Assembly (NCBI GenBank): GCA_022791135.1
Contig: JAAVYM010000086.1
Coordinates: 19,661-83,660, forward strand
Direction of reading: 5' to 3'
Source of the DNA: Oscillibacter sp.
GTDB taxonomy: Bacteria; Bacillota; Clostridia; Oscillospirales; Oscillospiraceae
Length of the DNA: 64,000 bases
Shown one piece after another: positions 7,567 through 15,515 of the stretch; within the stretch, counting starts at the first letter, position 1; each line of letters starts with the position of its first letter. A program made the position numbers and the translations under genes. The notes under the pieces were generated by a model. That model was given only the letters and a program-made list of their open reading frames with translations. It was not told where the DNA came from and made no database searches.

Positions 7567-8703
7567 TTACACTTCCGCGTAGTTGCCCAGGAACTGGAAT
7601 TGGGCGCAGCTGCGCTCCATTTCCTCCAGCATCGCCAGAACGCTGGGGTCTCGGAGGTCTGCCTCCAGCTCGATGAAGAAGATATACTCAAAATCGCTGC
7701 CGCTGACAGGGCAAGACTCCAGCTTGGTCATGTTGATGTCCAGAGCCGCCATTTTCGACAAAATCTCATACAGGGCGCCGGGCCGGTTGTCAAAGGCGAT
7801 AATCAGGCTCACCCGGCTGGCCCCGGCGTAGATCACCGGATCTTTGGCCACGCAGATGAAGCGGGTGTAATTGTTGTCGCTGTTTTGAATACTTCCGTCC
7901 AAGCACTCCAGGCCGTACAGCGCCGCGCAGGGGTGAGAGGAGATCGCCGCGGCATGGCGGTTCCCGGACTCGGCCACCAGTTTCGCCGCCACGGCGGTGT
8001 TGTCGCAGGGAATCGCCTGGACGCCGCTCAGGCTGTTCAGGAAGCGGCTGCATTGGCCGATGGCCTGAGGATGGGTGTAAATCTCCGTCACGTCCTCCAG
8101 CTTCACTCCCGGCAGGGCCAGCAGCTCATGCCGGATGCACAGGCGGGTGGAGCGGACGATGGAGAGGCTGTGCTCCTGCAAAAGCTCATAGACCGCCCGG
8201 ACGGAGCCATTGGAGCTGTTTTCAATGGGCAGTACACCGAACTTGCAAAAGCCCGCTTCCACCGCGGACACCACTGCGTCAAAGGTTTTCACGTACATGA
8301 TGCTTCCCCGGGGGAAAAGGCGGTCGCAGGCCGCCTGGGAGTTGCCTCCCTCGATGCCCTGGCAGGCCACCAGCCCCGTTTGAGGGAAGAGCTGGTCCCG
8401 GTTCTCCAGGGATGCCCGGACCTGGCCGCCCACCCGGGTGGGCGCATGAATTTGTTCAGCCTGACGGGAACGGGCCAGCTCGAAAAGGGTGGAGAACAGG
8501 TGATAGGCATAGCGTTCCCGGTCTCCGGCATCCTTTGTCACTTTCGCCAGGATGGCCCGCTCCCGTTCCTTGTTCAAAATGGGAAGGTGGTGCTCGTTTT
8601 TATACGCCGCCACCTCGTCGCTCAGGTCCATGCGCTCCAAAAAGAGCTTCAGCATCTGGTCATCGACAGCGTCGATTCTCGCGCGGATTTCAGAAAGTTC
8701 CAT
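7567..8703 (-). CDS. pheA: Chorismate mutase / prephenate dehydratase
   Basis: A bifunctional 378-residue P-protein that converts chorismate to prephenate and then phenylpyruvate. The AroQ-type chorismate mutase helix bundle is at about 1-88 (LSEIRARIDAVDDQML), the dehydratase domain at about 105-285 with the catalytic threonine in NYTRF, and the ACT domain at about 293-375. In the ACT domain the Phe-binding motifs appear as GALY and ESCP instead of the usual GALV/ESRP, so feedback control may differ. The ATG at 8703 has TTTGGAGGG upstream and overlaps the end of aroC by 14 bp, implying translational coupling. It is the only chorismate mutase seen in the operon. Confidence 0.95.
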   Translation of the reverse strand: MELSEIRARIDAVDDQMLKLFLERMDLSDEVAAYKNEHHLPILNKERERAILAKVTKDAGDRERYAYHLFSTLFELARSRQAEQIHAPTRVGGQVRASLENRDQLFPQTGLVACQGIEGGNSQAACDRLFPRGSIMYVKTFDAVVSAVEAGFCKFGVLPIENSSNGSVRAVYELLQEHSLSIVRSTRLCIRHELLALPGVKLEDVTEIYTHPQAIGQCSRFLNSLSGVQAIPCDNTAVAAKLVAESGNRHAAAISSHPCAALYGLECLDGSIQNSDNNYTRFICVAKDPVIYAGASRVSLIIAFDNRPGALYEILSKMAALDINMTKLESCPVSGSDFEYIFFIELEADLRDPSVLAMLEEMERSCAQFQFLGNYAEV

Positions 8704-9781
8704 GATTTCCCTCCAAAAGCATATCGAGTAGCACGGCGGCCGTTGCCGCCTCCACCACCGGGACGGCCCGGTGGGCAATGCAGGGATCGTGCCGCCCGCG
8801 GATGGCCAGCTCCGCGTTTTCCATCGCGGAGAGACGGACGGTCTGCTGGGTTCGCCCGATGGATGGTGTGGGTTTAATTGCCGCCCGCAGCACCAGGGGC
8901 ATGCCTGTGGTGATGCCGCCCAGGATTCCCCCGGCGTGGTTCGTCTCCGTCCGGACGGTGCCGCTCTCTGCGGCAAAGGGGTCGTTGTTCTCCGAACCCC
9001 GCAGCTCCGCCGCCCGGAAGCCCGCGCCAAACTCCACGCCCTTTACGGCGGGGATTCCGAAGAGGACGGCAGCCAGGCGGTTTTCCACGCCGCCGAACAT
9101 GGGTTCCCCCAGCCCTGGGGGCACTCCGATCGCGGCGCACTCAATCACGCCCCCCACTGAGTCCAGCGCCTCCTTCGCCGCCAGGATGGCGGCGCGCATC
9201 GCCTCTCCAGCCCCGTCGTCTAGAACCGGAAAGGGCTTAGCCGCCACGGCGGCGAACAGCTCCGCCGTGGGATACAGAGGGAAGGGCCGGTCCGGAACCC
9301 CGGCCACGGCGGCCAGGTGCGCCCCCACAAAGACGCCCCGGCGGGCCAGAATCTGCTTGGCGATGCCCCCTGCCACGCACAAGGGAGCCGTCAACCGCCC
9401 GGAGAAGTGCCCACCGCCCCGCATGTCCGCCTGGCCGCCCCACTTCACCCAGGCGACATAGTCCGCGTGGCCGGGGCGGGGCTTATCGGACAACTCGCTG
9501 TAATCTTTGGAACGCTGGTCCCCGTTTTCGATAACGGCGCACAGCGGCGCGCCACAGGTGACCCCGCCCTCCAGGCCGGAGAGGAAAACCGGGGCGTCCG
9601 CTTCCTGGCGGGCGGTGGACAGAGGGCTGCCGCCGGGCCGCCGGCGGTTCAAGAAGCTCTGCAGCTCCTCTAAATCCACTGCCTCTCCGGCGGGAAGGCC
9701 GTCCAGCAGCACACCCACCGCTCTCCCGTGGGATTGGCCGAAGACGCTGACCCGCAAAATCCTTCCAAATTCAGAGGACAT
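8690..9781 (-). CDS. aroC: Chorismate synthase
   Basis: A 363-residue enzyme that converts EPSP to chorismate with reduced FMN (step 7). Motifs seen are FGQSHG near the N-terminus (FGESHG in most members), RPGHADYVAW, GGGHFSGR and the C-terminal GRHDPC. The start at 9781 is preceded by GGGAGGTGAGG; a longer N-terminus is possible but lacks a ribosome site. It overlaps the end of aroA by 11 bp and the start of pheA by 14 bp. The length is normal for the family. Confidence 0.96.
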   Translation of the reverse strand: MSSEFGRILRVSVFGQSHGRAVGVLLDGLPAGEAVDLEELQSFLNRRRPGGSPLSTARQEADAPVFLSGLEGGVTCGAPLCAVIENGDQRSKDYSELSDKPRPGHADYVAWVKWGGQADMRGGGHFSGRLTAPLCVAGGIAKQILARRGVFVGAHLAAVAGVPDRPFPLYPTAELFAAVAAKPFPVLDDGAGEAMRAAILAAKEALDSVGGVIECAAIGVPPGLGEPMFGGVENRLAAVLFGIPAVKGVEFGAGFRAAELRGSENNDPFAAESGTVRTETNHAGGILGGITTGMPLVLRAAIKPTPSIGRTQQTVRLSAMENAELAIRGRHDPCIAHRAVPVVEAATAAVLLDMLLEGNHGTF

Positions 9782-10997
9782 GGACCTCACCTCCCAAATT
9801 CTCATAATCCCGCCAGAAGCCAGGATAAGATTTTTTCACCGCTTCGGCTCCCCGGATCACCACAGGACCCTGGCAGCGGGTGGCGGCAGCAGCGGCGGCC
9901 ATGACGATGCGGTGGTCGTTGGCCCCGTCCACCGTCCCGCCGGGAAGGGTGGAGACGCCGTACACCGTCAGGCCGTCCTCCTCCTCCGACACGGCCCCGC
10001 CCAGTGCCCTCAGCATTTGGGAAACCGTGCTTAGGCGGTCGCTCTCCTTCAGCCGGAGGCGAGCTGCATTGGTAAATCGCGTGGTCCCCCGCCGCACGGC
10101 GGCCATTACTGCCAGGGGAGGCAGCAAGTCCGGACAGTCGGACAAGTCGATCCCAGCTTCTCCCTCCAGGGCCAGCTTTTTGGCGTGTTCCACCACCGCC
10201 GCGTCCCCTTGCGAGGATTGGCCGCTGAGGCCCCGGAGCCGCAAATTACTACCCAGGGCGATGGCAGCGTACCAGAAGGCAGCCTGGGACCAGTCCGCCT
10301 CCACCGTTTCCTCAAAGGAAGAGTAAATTCCCGGGGGAACACCAAAGCCATTGAGCTGAGGGGACCAGCGCACCCGGATGCCGCACCGCTCCAGCACGCG
10401 CATGGTCATGGAAACATAGGAGGCGGATTCCAGCTTAGTGGTGCTGATTACCACGCTGGGGCCGTCCAGCAGGGGCAGGGCCATGAGGAGACCGGTGAAA
10501 AACTGGCTGGAGACATTTCCCGGCAGGCGGTATTCGCCGGGATGCAGCTCTCCCTTTATGGTGAGTTCGCTGCCTCGCAACTCATGGAAAATGCCTTGCC
10601 GGCCAAAGAGCTGAAAATAGGGTTCCAGCGGCCGCTCCATCAGCCGCCCCCGTCCCGTGAATATCCCTCCTCCCGCCAGGGCCAAGGCAGCGGGAATAAG
10701 AAAGCGGAGGGTGGAACCAGATTCCCCGCAGTCAAACCGGGGCAGGTCCGTCTGGCTGCGCTCTTCGCCGATGCAGCCTGAAATCCTCAAAGTGTTCTCC
10801 CCCTGCCACTCCCAGTTACAGCGGAACTGGGCCATGCAGCGCAGGGTGGCCTCAATATCTTCCGAGAAAGTCAAATTTCGAATGGTGCTGGTTCCGGCAG
10901 CCAGGGAGGCGGCGAAAATCCAGCGGTGGGCCAAGGATTTGCTGGGCGGCGGAGTCACCACGCCGGAGAGGCGGCGGGGAGTGATTTTTACGTCCAT
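9771..10997 (-). CDS. aroA: 3-phosphoshikimate 1-carboxyvinyltransferase (EPSP synthase)
   Basis: A 408-residue enzyme that joins PEP to shikimate 3-phosphate (step 6). Visible motifs are PPPSKSLAHR (substrate-binding Lys and Ser), CGESGSTLRFLIP, LPGNVSSQF and, near the C-terminus, RLKESDR and GANDHRIVM. The phosphate-binding loop is of the CGESGSTLRF kind common in Firmicutes and differs from the GNAGTAMRP loop of the E. coli enzyme. It lies 10 bp after aroB. At 408 residues it is slightly shorter than the E. coli enzyme but all catalytic segments are present. Confidence 0.96.
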   Translation of the reverse strand: MDVKITPRRLSGVVTPPPSKSLAHRWIFAASLAAGTSTIRNLTFSEDIEATLRCMAQFRCNWEWQGENTLRISGCIGEERSQTDLPRFDCGESGSTLRFLIPAALALAGGGIFTGRGRLMERPLEPYFQLFGRQGIFHELRGSELTIKGELHPGEYRLPGNVSSQFFTGLLMALPLLDGPSVVISTTKLESASYVSMTMRVLERCGIRVRWSPQLNGFGVPPGIYSSFEETVEADWSQAAFWYAAIALGSNLRLRGLSGQSSQGDAAVVEHAKKLALEGEAGIDLSDCPDLLPPLAVMAAVRRGTTRFTNAARLRLKESDRLSTVSQMLRALGGAVSEEEDGLTVYGVSTLPGGTVDGANDHRIVMAAAAAATRCQGPVVIRGAEAVKKSYPGFWRDYENLGGEVHVL

Positions 10998-11007
10998 CCG
11001 CCCCTCC

Positions 11008-12099
11008 TCATCCCCGCCCGCAGAGGCCGGCCAGGATCTCCAGGATCTCGGTCCTCTTTCGTCTGACCGCTATGGCCTCTCCCAGGCGCTTGAGAAAGAT
11101 CATAGTCAGCTCCTCCCCTGCGCCCTTTTTGTCCAGGCCCACTGCGGAGACTATGGCCTCCCATGCCTCGTTGCCCCGGCAGGAGATCCGGGTAGGCAGC
11201 TGGAACGCTTCCAGCAGCCCCTTCAATTCCTCCAGGTCTTCCTTCCTGCCATCCCCCAGGCGTAGCCCCACCTCAATCGCGCTGCACATGCCCGCCGCCA
11301 CGGCCTCACCATGGGTCCATTTTTCGTAGTTCCCCAGCCGCTCAAAGGCGTGGCCAATGGTGTGGCCGAAGTTCAAAATCATCCGAAGCCCTGTATCCCG
11401 CTCGTCTTCTTCCACTACTTTTCGTTTAATATTGCAGCAAATATACAAAACGGATTCAATTTCTTCCATGATGGCCTTCCGGCTGCCATGGGCGGCCAGG
11501 AAGTCGAAAAAGGTCCGGTCCGCAATGCAGCCGTATTTGATCACCTCTGCCATACCGCTGGAAAAATCTCGGTCCGGAAGGGTATCCAAGACCTCCGGGG
11601 CCATCAGCACCAGGCTGGGCTGCCAGAAAGCCCCGGCCAAATTCTTCCCGGCACGGAGGTCCACAGCTACCTTCCCTCCCACGGAGGAATCCACCTGGGC
11701 CAGCAGCGTGGTGGGAATCTGCACGTAGTCCACTCCCCGGAGGATGGTGGCGGCGGCAAAGCCCGCCAGATCCCCCACCATGCCGCCGCCCAAGGCCGCC
11801 ACGGCGTCCGTCCGGGTGAGGCCAAACTCCATAAACTTCTCCCAGAGCGCCGCCAGGGTCTCCGCGCTTTTTGAGCCTTCTCCGGCGGGCACCGTGCAGC
11901 GCAGCACGGTAAACCCCGCCCGCTCCAAGCTTGCCGCTACTCGCTCCAAGTACAGAGGGCCGGCCGTGCTGTCCGTCACCAGGGCAATCTTCCCCGCCTT
12001 TGGCAAGGCGGCGCGGACCTGCTCCCCCGCCTGGTCTAACAGTCCCCTGCCGATAAGAATGCTGTAAGGCCGGCCGGTGCGCACGCGTATCGTCTTCAT
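11008..12099 (-). CDS. aroB: 3-dehydroquinate synthase
   Basis: A 363-residue NAD- and zinc-dependent enzyme that cyclises DAHP to 3-dehydroquinate (step 2). The NAD-binding loop GGGMVGDLAGFAAAT is at about 103-117, the Lys and Asp of DSSVGGK follow, and the zinc ligands are in MAEVIKYG, NFGHTIGHAFE and HGEAVAAGM. The ATG at 12099 directly abuts the TGA of tyrA (no spacer), so it is translated by coupling or re-initiation. Confidence 0.97.
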   Translation of the reverse strand: MKTIRVRTGRPYSILIGRGLLDQAGEQVRAALPKAGKIALVTDSTAGPLYLERVAASLERAGFTVLRCTVPAGEGSKSAETLAALWEKFMEFGLTRTDAVAALGGGMVGDLAGFAAATILRGVDYVQIPTTLLAQVDSSVGGKVAVDLRAGKNLAGAFWQPSLVLMAPEVLDTLPDRDFSSGMAEVIKYGCIADRTFFDFLAAHGSRKAIMEEIESVLYICCNIKRKVVEEDERDTGLRMILNFGHTIGHAFERLGNYEKWTHGEAVAAGMCSAIEVGLRLGDGRKEDLEELKGLLEAFQLPTRISCRGNEAWEAIVSAVGLDKKGAGEELTMIFLKRLGEAIAVRRKRTEILEILAGLCGRG

Positions 12100-12936
12100 T
12101 CAGCTTCCTCCTGCCGTGGCTTTCCGCTCCCGGCCCTCTTTCAGCAGGGCTCGGACCCGCTCTGCGTCGCCGGATTTCAGGGCATTAGCGTAAGCGGTTA
12201 AATTTTCAATGAGGATATCCAGTTCCCGGACCAAATAGTCCGCGTCATCCAGAAACAGCTCCGTCCACATATCCTCATCCAGCCGGGCCACCCGGGTCAT
12301 ATCCTGAAAGCTTCCTGCGGAGAAGCCCCGGCGCCTCTGGGCCTCCGGCGACTTCACATAGGCACTGGAGGTGATATGAGCCAGCTGGGAGGTGTAGGCG
12401 ATGATCCGGTCGTGCTCCTCCGGGTCCGAGAAGGTCAGCCCCGCAAAGCCCACATCCAGGAAGAAATCCTTCAACGTCTCCAACAACTGCATGTCCGTCC
12501 GCTTGTCCGGCGTAAGGATCATGGACGCTCCCACGTAAAGATCCTCGGACGAGGCAGTGAAACCTCCCCGTTCCCGGCCCGCCATGGGGTGCCCGCCGAT
12601 ATAGGCAAAACCGTGCTCCTCGGCAATGGGGGCCAGGGCCTCCACCACCACCCGCTTCACGCCGCACAGGTCCACCAAGATAGCGGATTTGGAAATCTCC
12701 CCCGCGTGCTCCTGCACCCACCGGATGGCTGCGCCAGGGCAGATAGCGATCAGAATTAGGCTGCAGCGCCCCAGGTTCTCCCCGGTTAGGGGGCCGTCGA
12801 TGGCTCCGCTCATCCGAGCCAGGGACATCGTCTCTTTATCCAGGTCCGCGCCCCAGACGGTGTGGGCCGTCCGGGCTTTAATGCTCTTGGCCATGGACCC
12901 GCCGATCAGGCCCAGGCCGACGATTCCAACATTCAT
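12100..12936 (-). CDS. tyrA: Prephenate dehydrogenase
   Basis: A 278-residue NAD-dependent enzyme that decarboxylates prephenate to 4-hydroxyphenylpyruvate for tyrosine. The Rossmann fingerprint GLGLIGGSMAKSI starts at residue 7, the catalytic histidine lies in IGGHPMAGRE, and the helical dimer domain follows (SQLAHITSSAYV, SFQDMTRVA). No chorismate mutase or C-terminal ACT domain is fused, so mutase activity must come from PheA. The 64-bp gap between aroF and tyrA holds a GC-rich hairpin without a U-tract. Confidence 0.95.
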   Translation of the reverse strand: MNVGIVGLGLIGGSMAKSIKARTAHTVWGADLDKETMSLARMSGAIDGPLTGENLGRCSLILIAICPGAAIRWVQEHAGEISKSAILVDLCGVKRVVVEALAPIAEEHGFAYIGGHPMAGRERGGFTASSEDLYVGASMILTPDKRTDMQLLETLKDFFLDVGFAGLTFSDPEEHDRIIAYTSQLAHITSSAYVKSPEAQRRRGFSAGSFQDMTRVARLDEDMWTELFLDDADYLVRELDILIENLTAYANALKSGDAERVRALLKEGRERKATAGGS

Positions 12937-13000
12937 GAAATCACCCTTTCTGACTTGGGAGGCCCTGCGCTTGCGGGCCTTCTATTTTTCCGGGCCGGGA

Positions 13001-14014
13001 TCAGCTGTCCAAACCCTTCATAAAGGCATGCAGCTCCAGCAGCTTTCTCGCCAGGGGCGCGAAGACCTCCGGCTTCAGGGACTGGGGACCGTCGCACAGG
13101 GCGTGGGCCGGGTCGTTGTGGACCTCGATTTGCAGCCCGTCGGCCTCCGCCGCCACGGCGGCCCGGGCCAGCGGCTCTACCAGCCAGTACTTGCCAGTTG
13201 CGTGGCTGGGGTCGATGATCACCGGCAGGTGGGTCAGGGTCCGCAGCACCGGGATCGCCGCTACATCCAGTGTATTGCGGGTGTAGCTCTCAAACGTACG
13301 GATTCCCCGTTCACAGAGGATAACGTTGTTATTGCCGCTGGCCATGACGTATTCCGCACTCATGAGCCACTCCTCGTAAGTGGCGGACATGCCCCGCTTG
13401 ATCATGACGGGCTTCTCCTGGTGCCCTACGGCCTTCAAAAGGTCGAAGTTCTGCATGTTCCGGGCCCCGATTTGAATCACGTCCACGTCCTTGAACAGGG
13501 GGAGCTGCGTCACGTCCATCAGCTCCGTCACGATGGGAAGACCCGTCTCTGCCCGGGCTGTCTTTAGGTACTCCAGTCCCTTGGCCCCCAGGCCCTGGAA
13601 GGCATAAGGGGAGGTCCGGGGCTTGAAGGCCCCGCCCCGGAGCATGGTGGCCCCGCTGGCCTTCACAGCTTGGGCGATGGCCACCACCTGCTCCTCACTC
13701 TCCACAGAGCAGGGACCCGCCATGATGGTCAGGTTCCCCCCGCCGATCTGGGTATTCCCCACGGGAATGACGGTATCCTCGGGATGGAATTTCCGGTTTG
13801 CATTTTTATACGGTTCTTGGACCCGCTTTACATCCTGGACAATGTCCAGAGCCGCGATGAGGTCGATGTCCAGCTTGGAGGTGTCTCCCACCAGGCCCAG
13901 GATCGTATGGGCTTCGCCGATGCTGGTGTGGATGATGACTCCTTTTTCCTGGAGCCAGCTGACGAGGCTGTCCAGCTGGTCCCGGTTGGGGTTTTGCTTT
14001 AAAATGACTATCAT
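13001..14014 (-). CDS. aroF: 3-deoxy-7-phosphoheptulonate (DAHP) synthase, type I-beta
   Basis: A 337-residue first enzyme of the shikimate pathway, condensing PEP with erythrose 4-phosphate. The N-terminal ~75 residues form the ferredoxin-like regulatory domain found in Thermotoga-type DAHP synthase. The TIM barrel follows, with [24 protein letters not shown], the metal and substrate residues of [21 protein letters not shown] and IDPSHATG. The first domain suggests feedback control by an aromatic amino acid. It is the first structural gene after the leader peptide and attenuator; the ribosome site is AGGAGG. Confidence 0.97.
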   Translation of the reverse strand: MIVILKQNPNRDQLDSLVSWLQEKGVIIHTSIGEAHTILGLVGDTSKLDIDLIAALDIVQDVKRVQEPYKNANRKFHPEDTVIPVGNTQIGGGNLTIMAGPCSVESEEQVVAIAQAVKASGATMLRGGAFKPRTSPYAFQGLGAKGLEYLKTARAETGLPIVTELMDVTQLPLFKDVDVIQIGARNMQNFDLLKAVGHQEKPVMIKRGMSATYEEWLMSAEYVMASGNNNVILCERGIRTFESYTRNTLDVAAIPVLRTLTHLPVIIDPSHATGKYWLVEPLARAAVAAEADGLQIEVHNDPAHALCDGPQSLKPEVFAPLARKLLELHAFMKGLDS

Positions 14015-14047
14015 AGCTGTTTCCTCCTAAATAAATTCCGGGGATGC

Positions 14048-14077
14048 AAAAAACCCGCAGCCGGCTTGGCTGCGGGT
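14048..14077 (-). terminator. Attenuator terminator in the aromatic operon leader
   Basis: On the minus strand a perfect 10-bp GC-rich stem (14077-14068 with 14062-14053), a 5-nt loop and TTTTTT. It lies 37 nt after the leader-peptide stop and 33 nt before the aroF start, as expected of a transcription attenuator rather than of an operon end. Confidence 0.85.
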
Positions 14078-14113
14078 CGCTTCACACAGACGCCCTTTCA
14101 CAGGCCCGTCCGC

Positions 14114-14209
14114 TCACGCCTTTTCCGCCAAACCACGAAAAGCCTTACCGAAAACGGTAAAGCTAAAGTAGAAATAGCGGTATTCGACGGCGTGGGTGGG
14201 CATAGTCAT
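14114..14209 (-). CDS. Tyr/Phe-rich leader peptide of the aromatic operon
   Basis: A 31-residue open reading frame on the minus strand, starting ATG ACT ATG at 14209 after an AAAGGGGAGCC ribosome site and ending TGA at 14116-14114. Codons 10-20 read YRYFYFSFTVF, and codon 24 is another Phe: three Tyr and five Phe codons in a 15-codon stretch. The control codons match the end products of the operon (PheA for Phe, TyrA for Tyr). The RNA can also form a small TTACCG/CGGTAA hairpin within codons 17-22. I infer ribosome-stalling attenuation when charged tRNA-Phe or tRNA-Tyr is scarce. The anti-terminator pairing was not resolved by eye. Confidence 0.85.
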   Translation of the reverse strand: MTMPTHAVEYRYFYFSFTVFGKAFRGLAEKA

Positions 14210-14335
14210 GATCAGGCTCCCCTTTGGCATTTCGATGTTTTACATTTTCAGCATAACACGGCGGCGCAAAAATGAACACTGTGAGTTTTCACAAACAGGC
14301 TGTACTTTCCCCATCTTTTTTATGCACCTTACCGT

Positions 14336-14881
14336 TCAGGCGGCGGGCAAGCAGCCCGCCATCAGCAGCCCGGTGGCCTTGAGGATGTAATTGGCGTCCC
14401 GAATCATGCTGGCCCGGGTCTCCATGTACTGCTGGTGAAGTTCCTCCAGGGCGGCGACGAGGTCCCGCCGGGCCTGCTGGCGGCGGATATAGCGGTGAGC
14501 CAGGTAGCCCCGCATAAACTTCCGCAGGTCTGTTTCATAACAGTGGTGGTCCAGCATCGTATTGGGGTAATTCTCATTGTGGGGGTATGTATAGGCGTCG
14601 GCCAGATAGTGGGTCAGTTTGCCCAGGGTATAGTACTGCCAGACCGTCCAGAACTGGCGGTGCTGGAGTTTCACGATCTTGGCGTTGATGTAATTCCGGG
14701 AGTTGGCATAGTTGTGGCCTTTGAGCTTGTTGTAGTGCAGCGAACCCTTCAAATAGCTGAAGGGATTCACATCCGGCTGAAAGGAACCGAAAAGGAAAGC
14801 CAGTTCAAAGCGTTTGGCGGCAAAGCCCATCTCGCTGCGCAGCAGTGTCCGGGCCAGCAAAGTATGTGTCCGTTTCTGCAA
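14336..14881 (-). CDS. Zinc-dependent phospholipase C-like protein
   Basis: A 181-residue protein of the Zn_dep_PLPC fold (PF00882 type). The core GKLTHYLADAYTYPHN carries the His and Asp metal ligands, with further histidines at LDHHCYE and in the N-terminal HTLLA and SLHYNKLKGHNY segments. There is no signal peptide, so it is probably cytoplasmic, and the substrate is unknown despite the family name. The start is TTG at 14881 with AGGAGG eight bases upstream. It precedes the aromatic leader in the same direction, with about 125 bp between. Confidence 0.85.
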   Translation of the reverse strand: MQKRTHTLLARTLLRSEMGFAAKRFELAFLFGSFQPDVNPFSYLKGSLHYNKLKGHNYANSRNYINAKIVKLQHRQFWTVWQYYTLGKLTHYLADAYTYPHNENYPNTMLDHHCYETDLRKFMRGYLAHRYIRRQQARRDLVAALEELHQQYMETRASMIRDANYILKATGLLMAGCLPAA

Positions 14882-15105
14882 GGTTAGCTCCTCCTAACCA
14901 CGAAAGTACGTTTAGTTTAACATATTCTGCGTCGGGATACAAGGGTAATCGCTCCAAAAAATTTATGAATATTTTGTTTATTCCTCCAAAGCCTTCAGCC
15001 TACACTGACACTTTTCGGAGTCTTTAGCGGCTTTTGCAACATTTTTTATGGTTTTTGTAAATTTTTTTGATTCTTTCATATTTTTTGTAGCGCGCCCTTG
15101 TTTGG

Positions 15106-15116
15106 TATGGTATACT
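15106..15116 (+). promoter_or_regulatory. Extended -10 promoter of zapA
   Basis: TATGG followed directly by TATACT, a near-perfect extended -10 element, in an AT-rich stretch 67 bp upstream of zapA. No convincing -35 box is needed or seen. Confidence 0.65.
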
Positions 15117-15182
15117 ATATGCTGTTTTATTGTGCAGTTTGCCTCCGGCTGGTTTTTCCGGGGGATCAAGGAGGTTTTTTTC

Positions 15183-15515
15183 ATGGCGAACCGTGTCGTA
15201 GTCACCATCTGTGGGGACGAATACACCTTCGTAGCGGAGGAATCCGCCTCTTACATGCAAAAAGTCGGCGCCTATGTGGGCGACAAGATGGACGAGGTGC
15301 TGAGCAGCACCCACGTGGGCCGGACTGATGCTGCCGTCCTCACCGCTGTCAACATTGCCGACGAGCTTTTCAAAGCCCAATCTGCCGCCGAGCAGCTACG
15401 CCGCCAGATCAAAGGGTACCTGGACGACGCCGGTAAGGCGCAGAGTCAGGTCAGCGAGCTGAAGCGGGAGGTCGTTCGGCTCCAGCAGCGGCTGGACAGC
15501 CGGGGGACCAAGTGA
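15183..15515 (+). CDS. zapA: Cell division protein ZapA
   Basis: A 110-residue FtsZ-ring stabiliser. The N-terminal beta-rich head (NRVVVTICGDEYTFVAEES) precedes a long C-terminal coiled coil (about 50-107) used for tetramerisation. The ATG at 15183 follows AAGGAGG. The stop overlaps the GTG of the U32 peptidase gene (GTGA), so the two are translationally coupled, an arrangement I recall from other Clostridia. Confidence 0.9.
   Translation: MANRVVVTICGDEYTFVAEESASYMQKVGAYVGDKMDEVLSSTHVGRTDAAVLTAVNIADELFKAQSAAEQLRRQIKGYLDDAGKAQSQVSELKREVVRLQQRLDSRGTK

Noticed and set aside
6883..8877. A 664-codon plus-strand frame across the aromatic operon
   Set aside because: It is a shadow of the fusion gene and pheA and runs through the boundary between two well-supported minus-strand genes.
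14233..14260. Short ATG frames just upstream of the Tyr/Phe leader peptide
   Set aside because: They stop after a few codons and lack a ribosome site.
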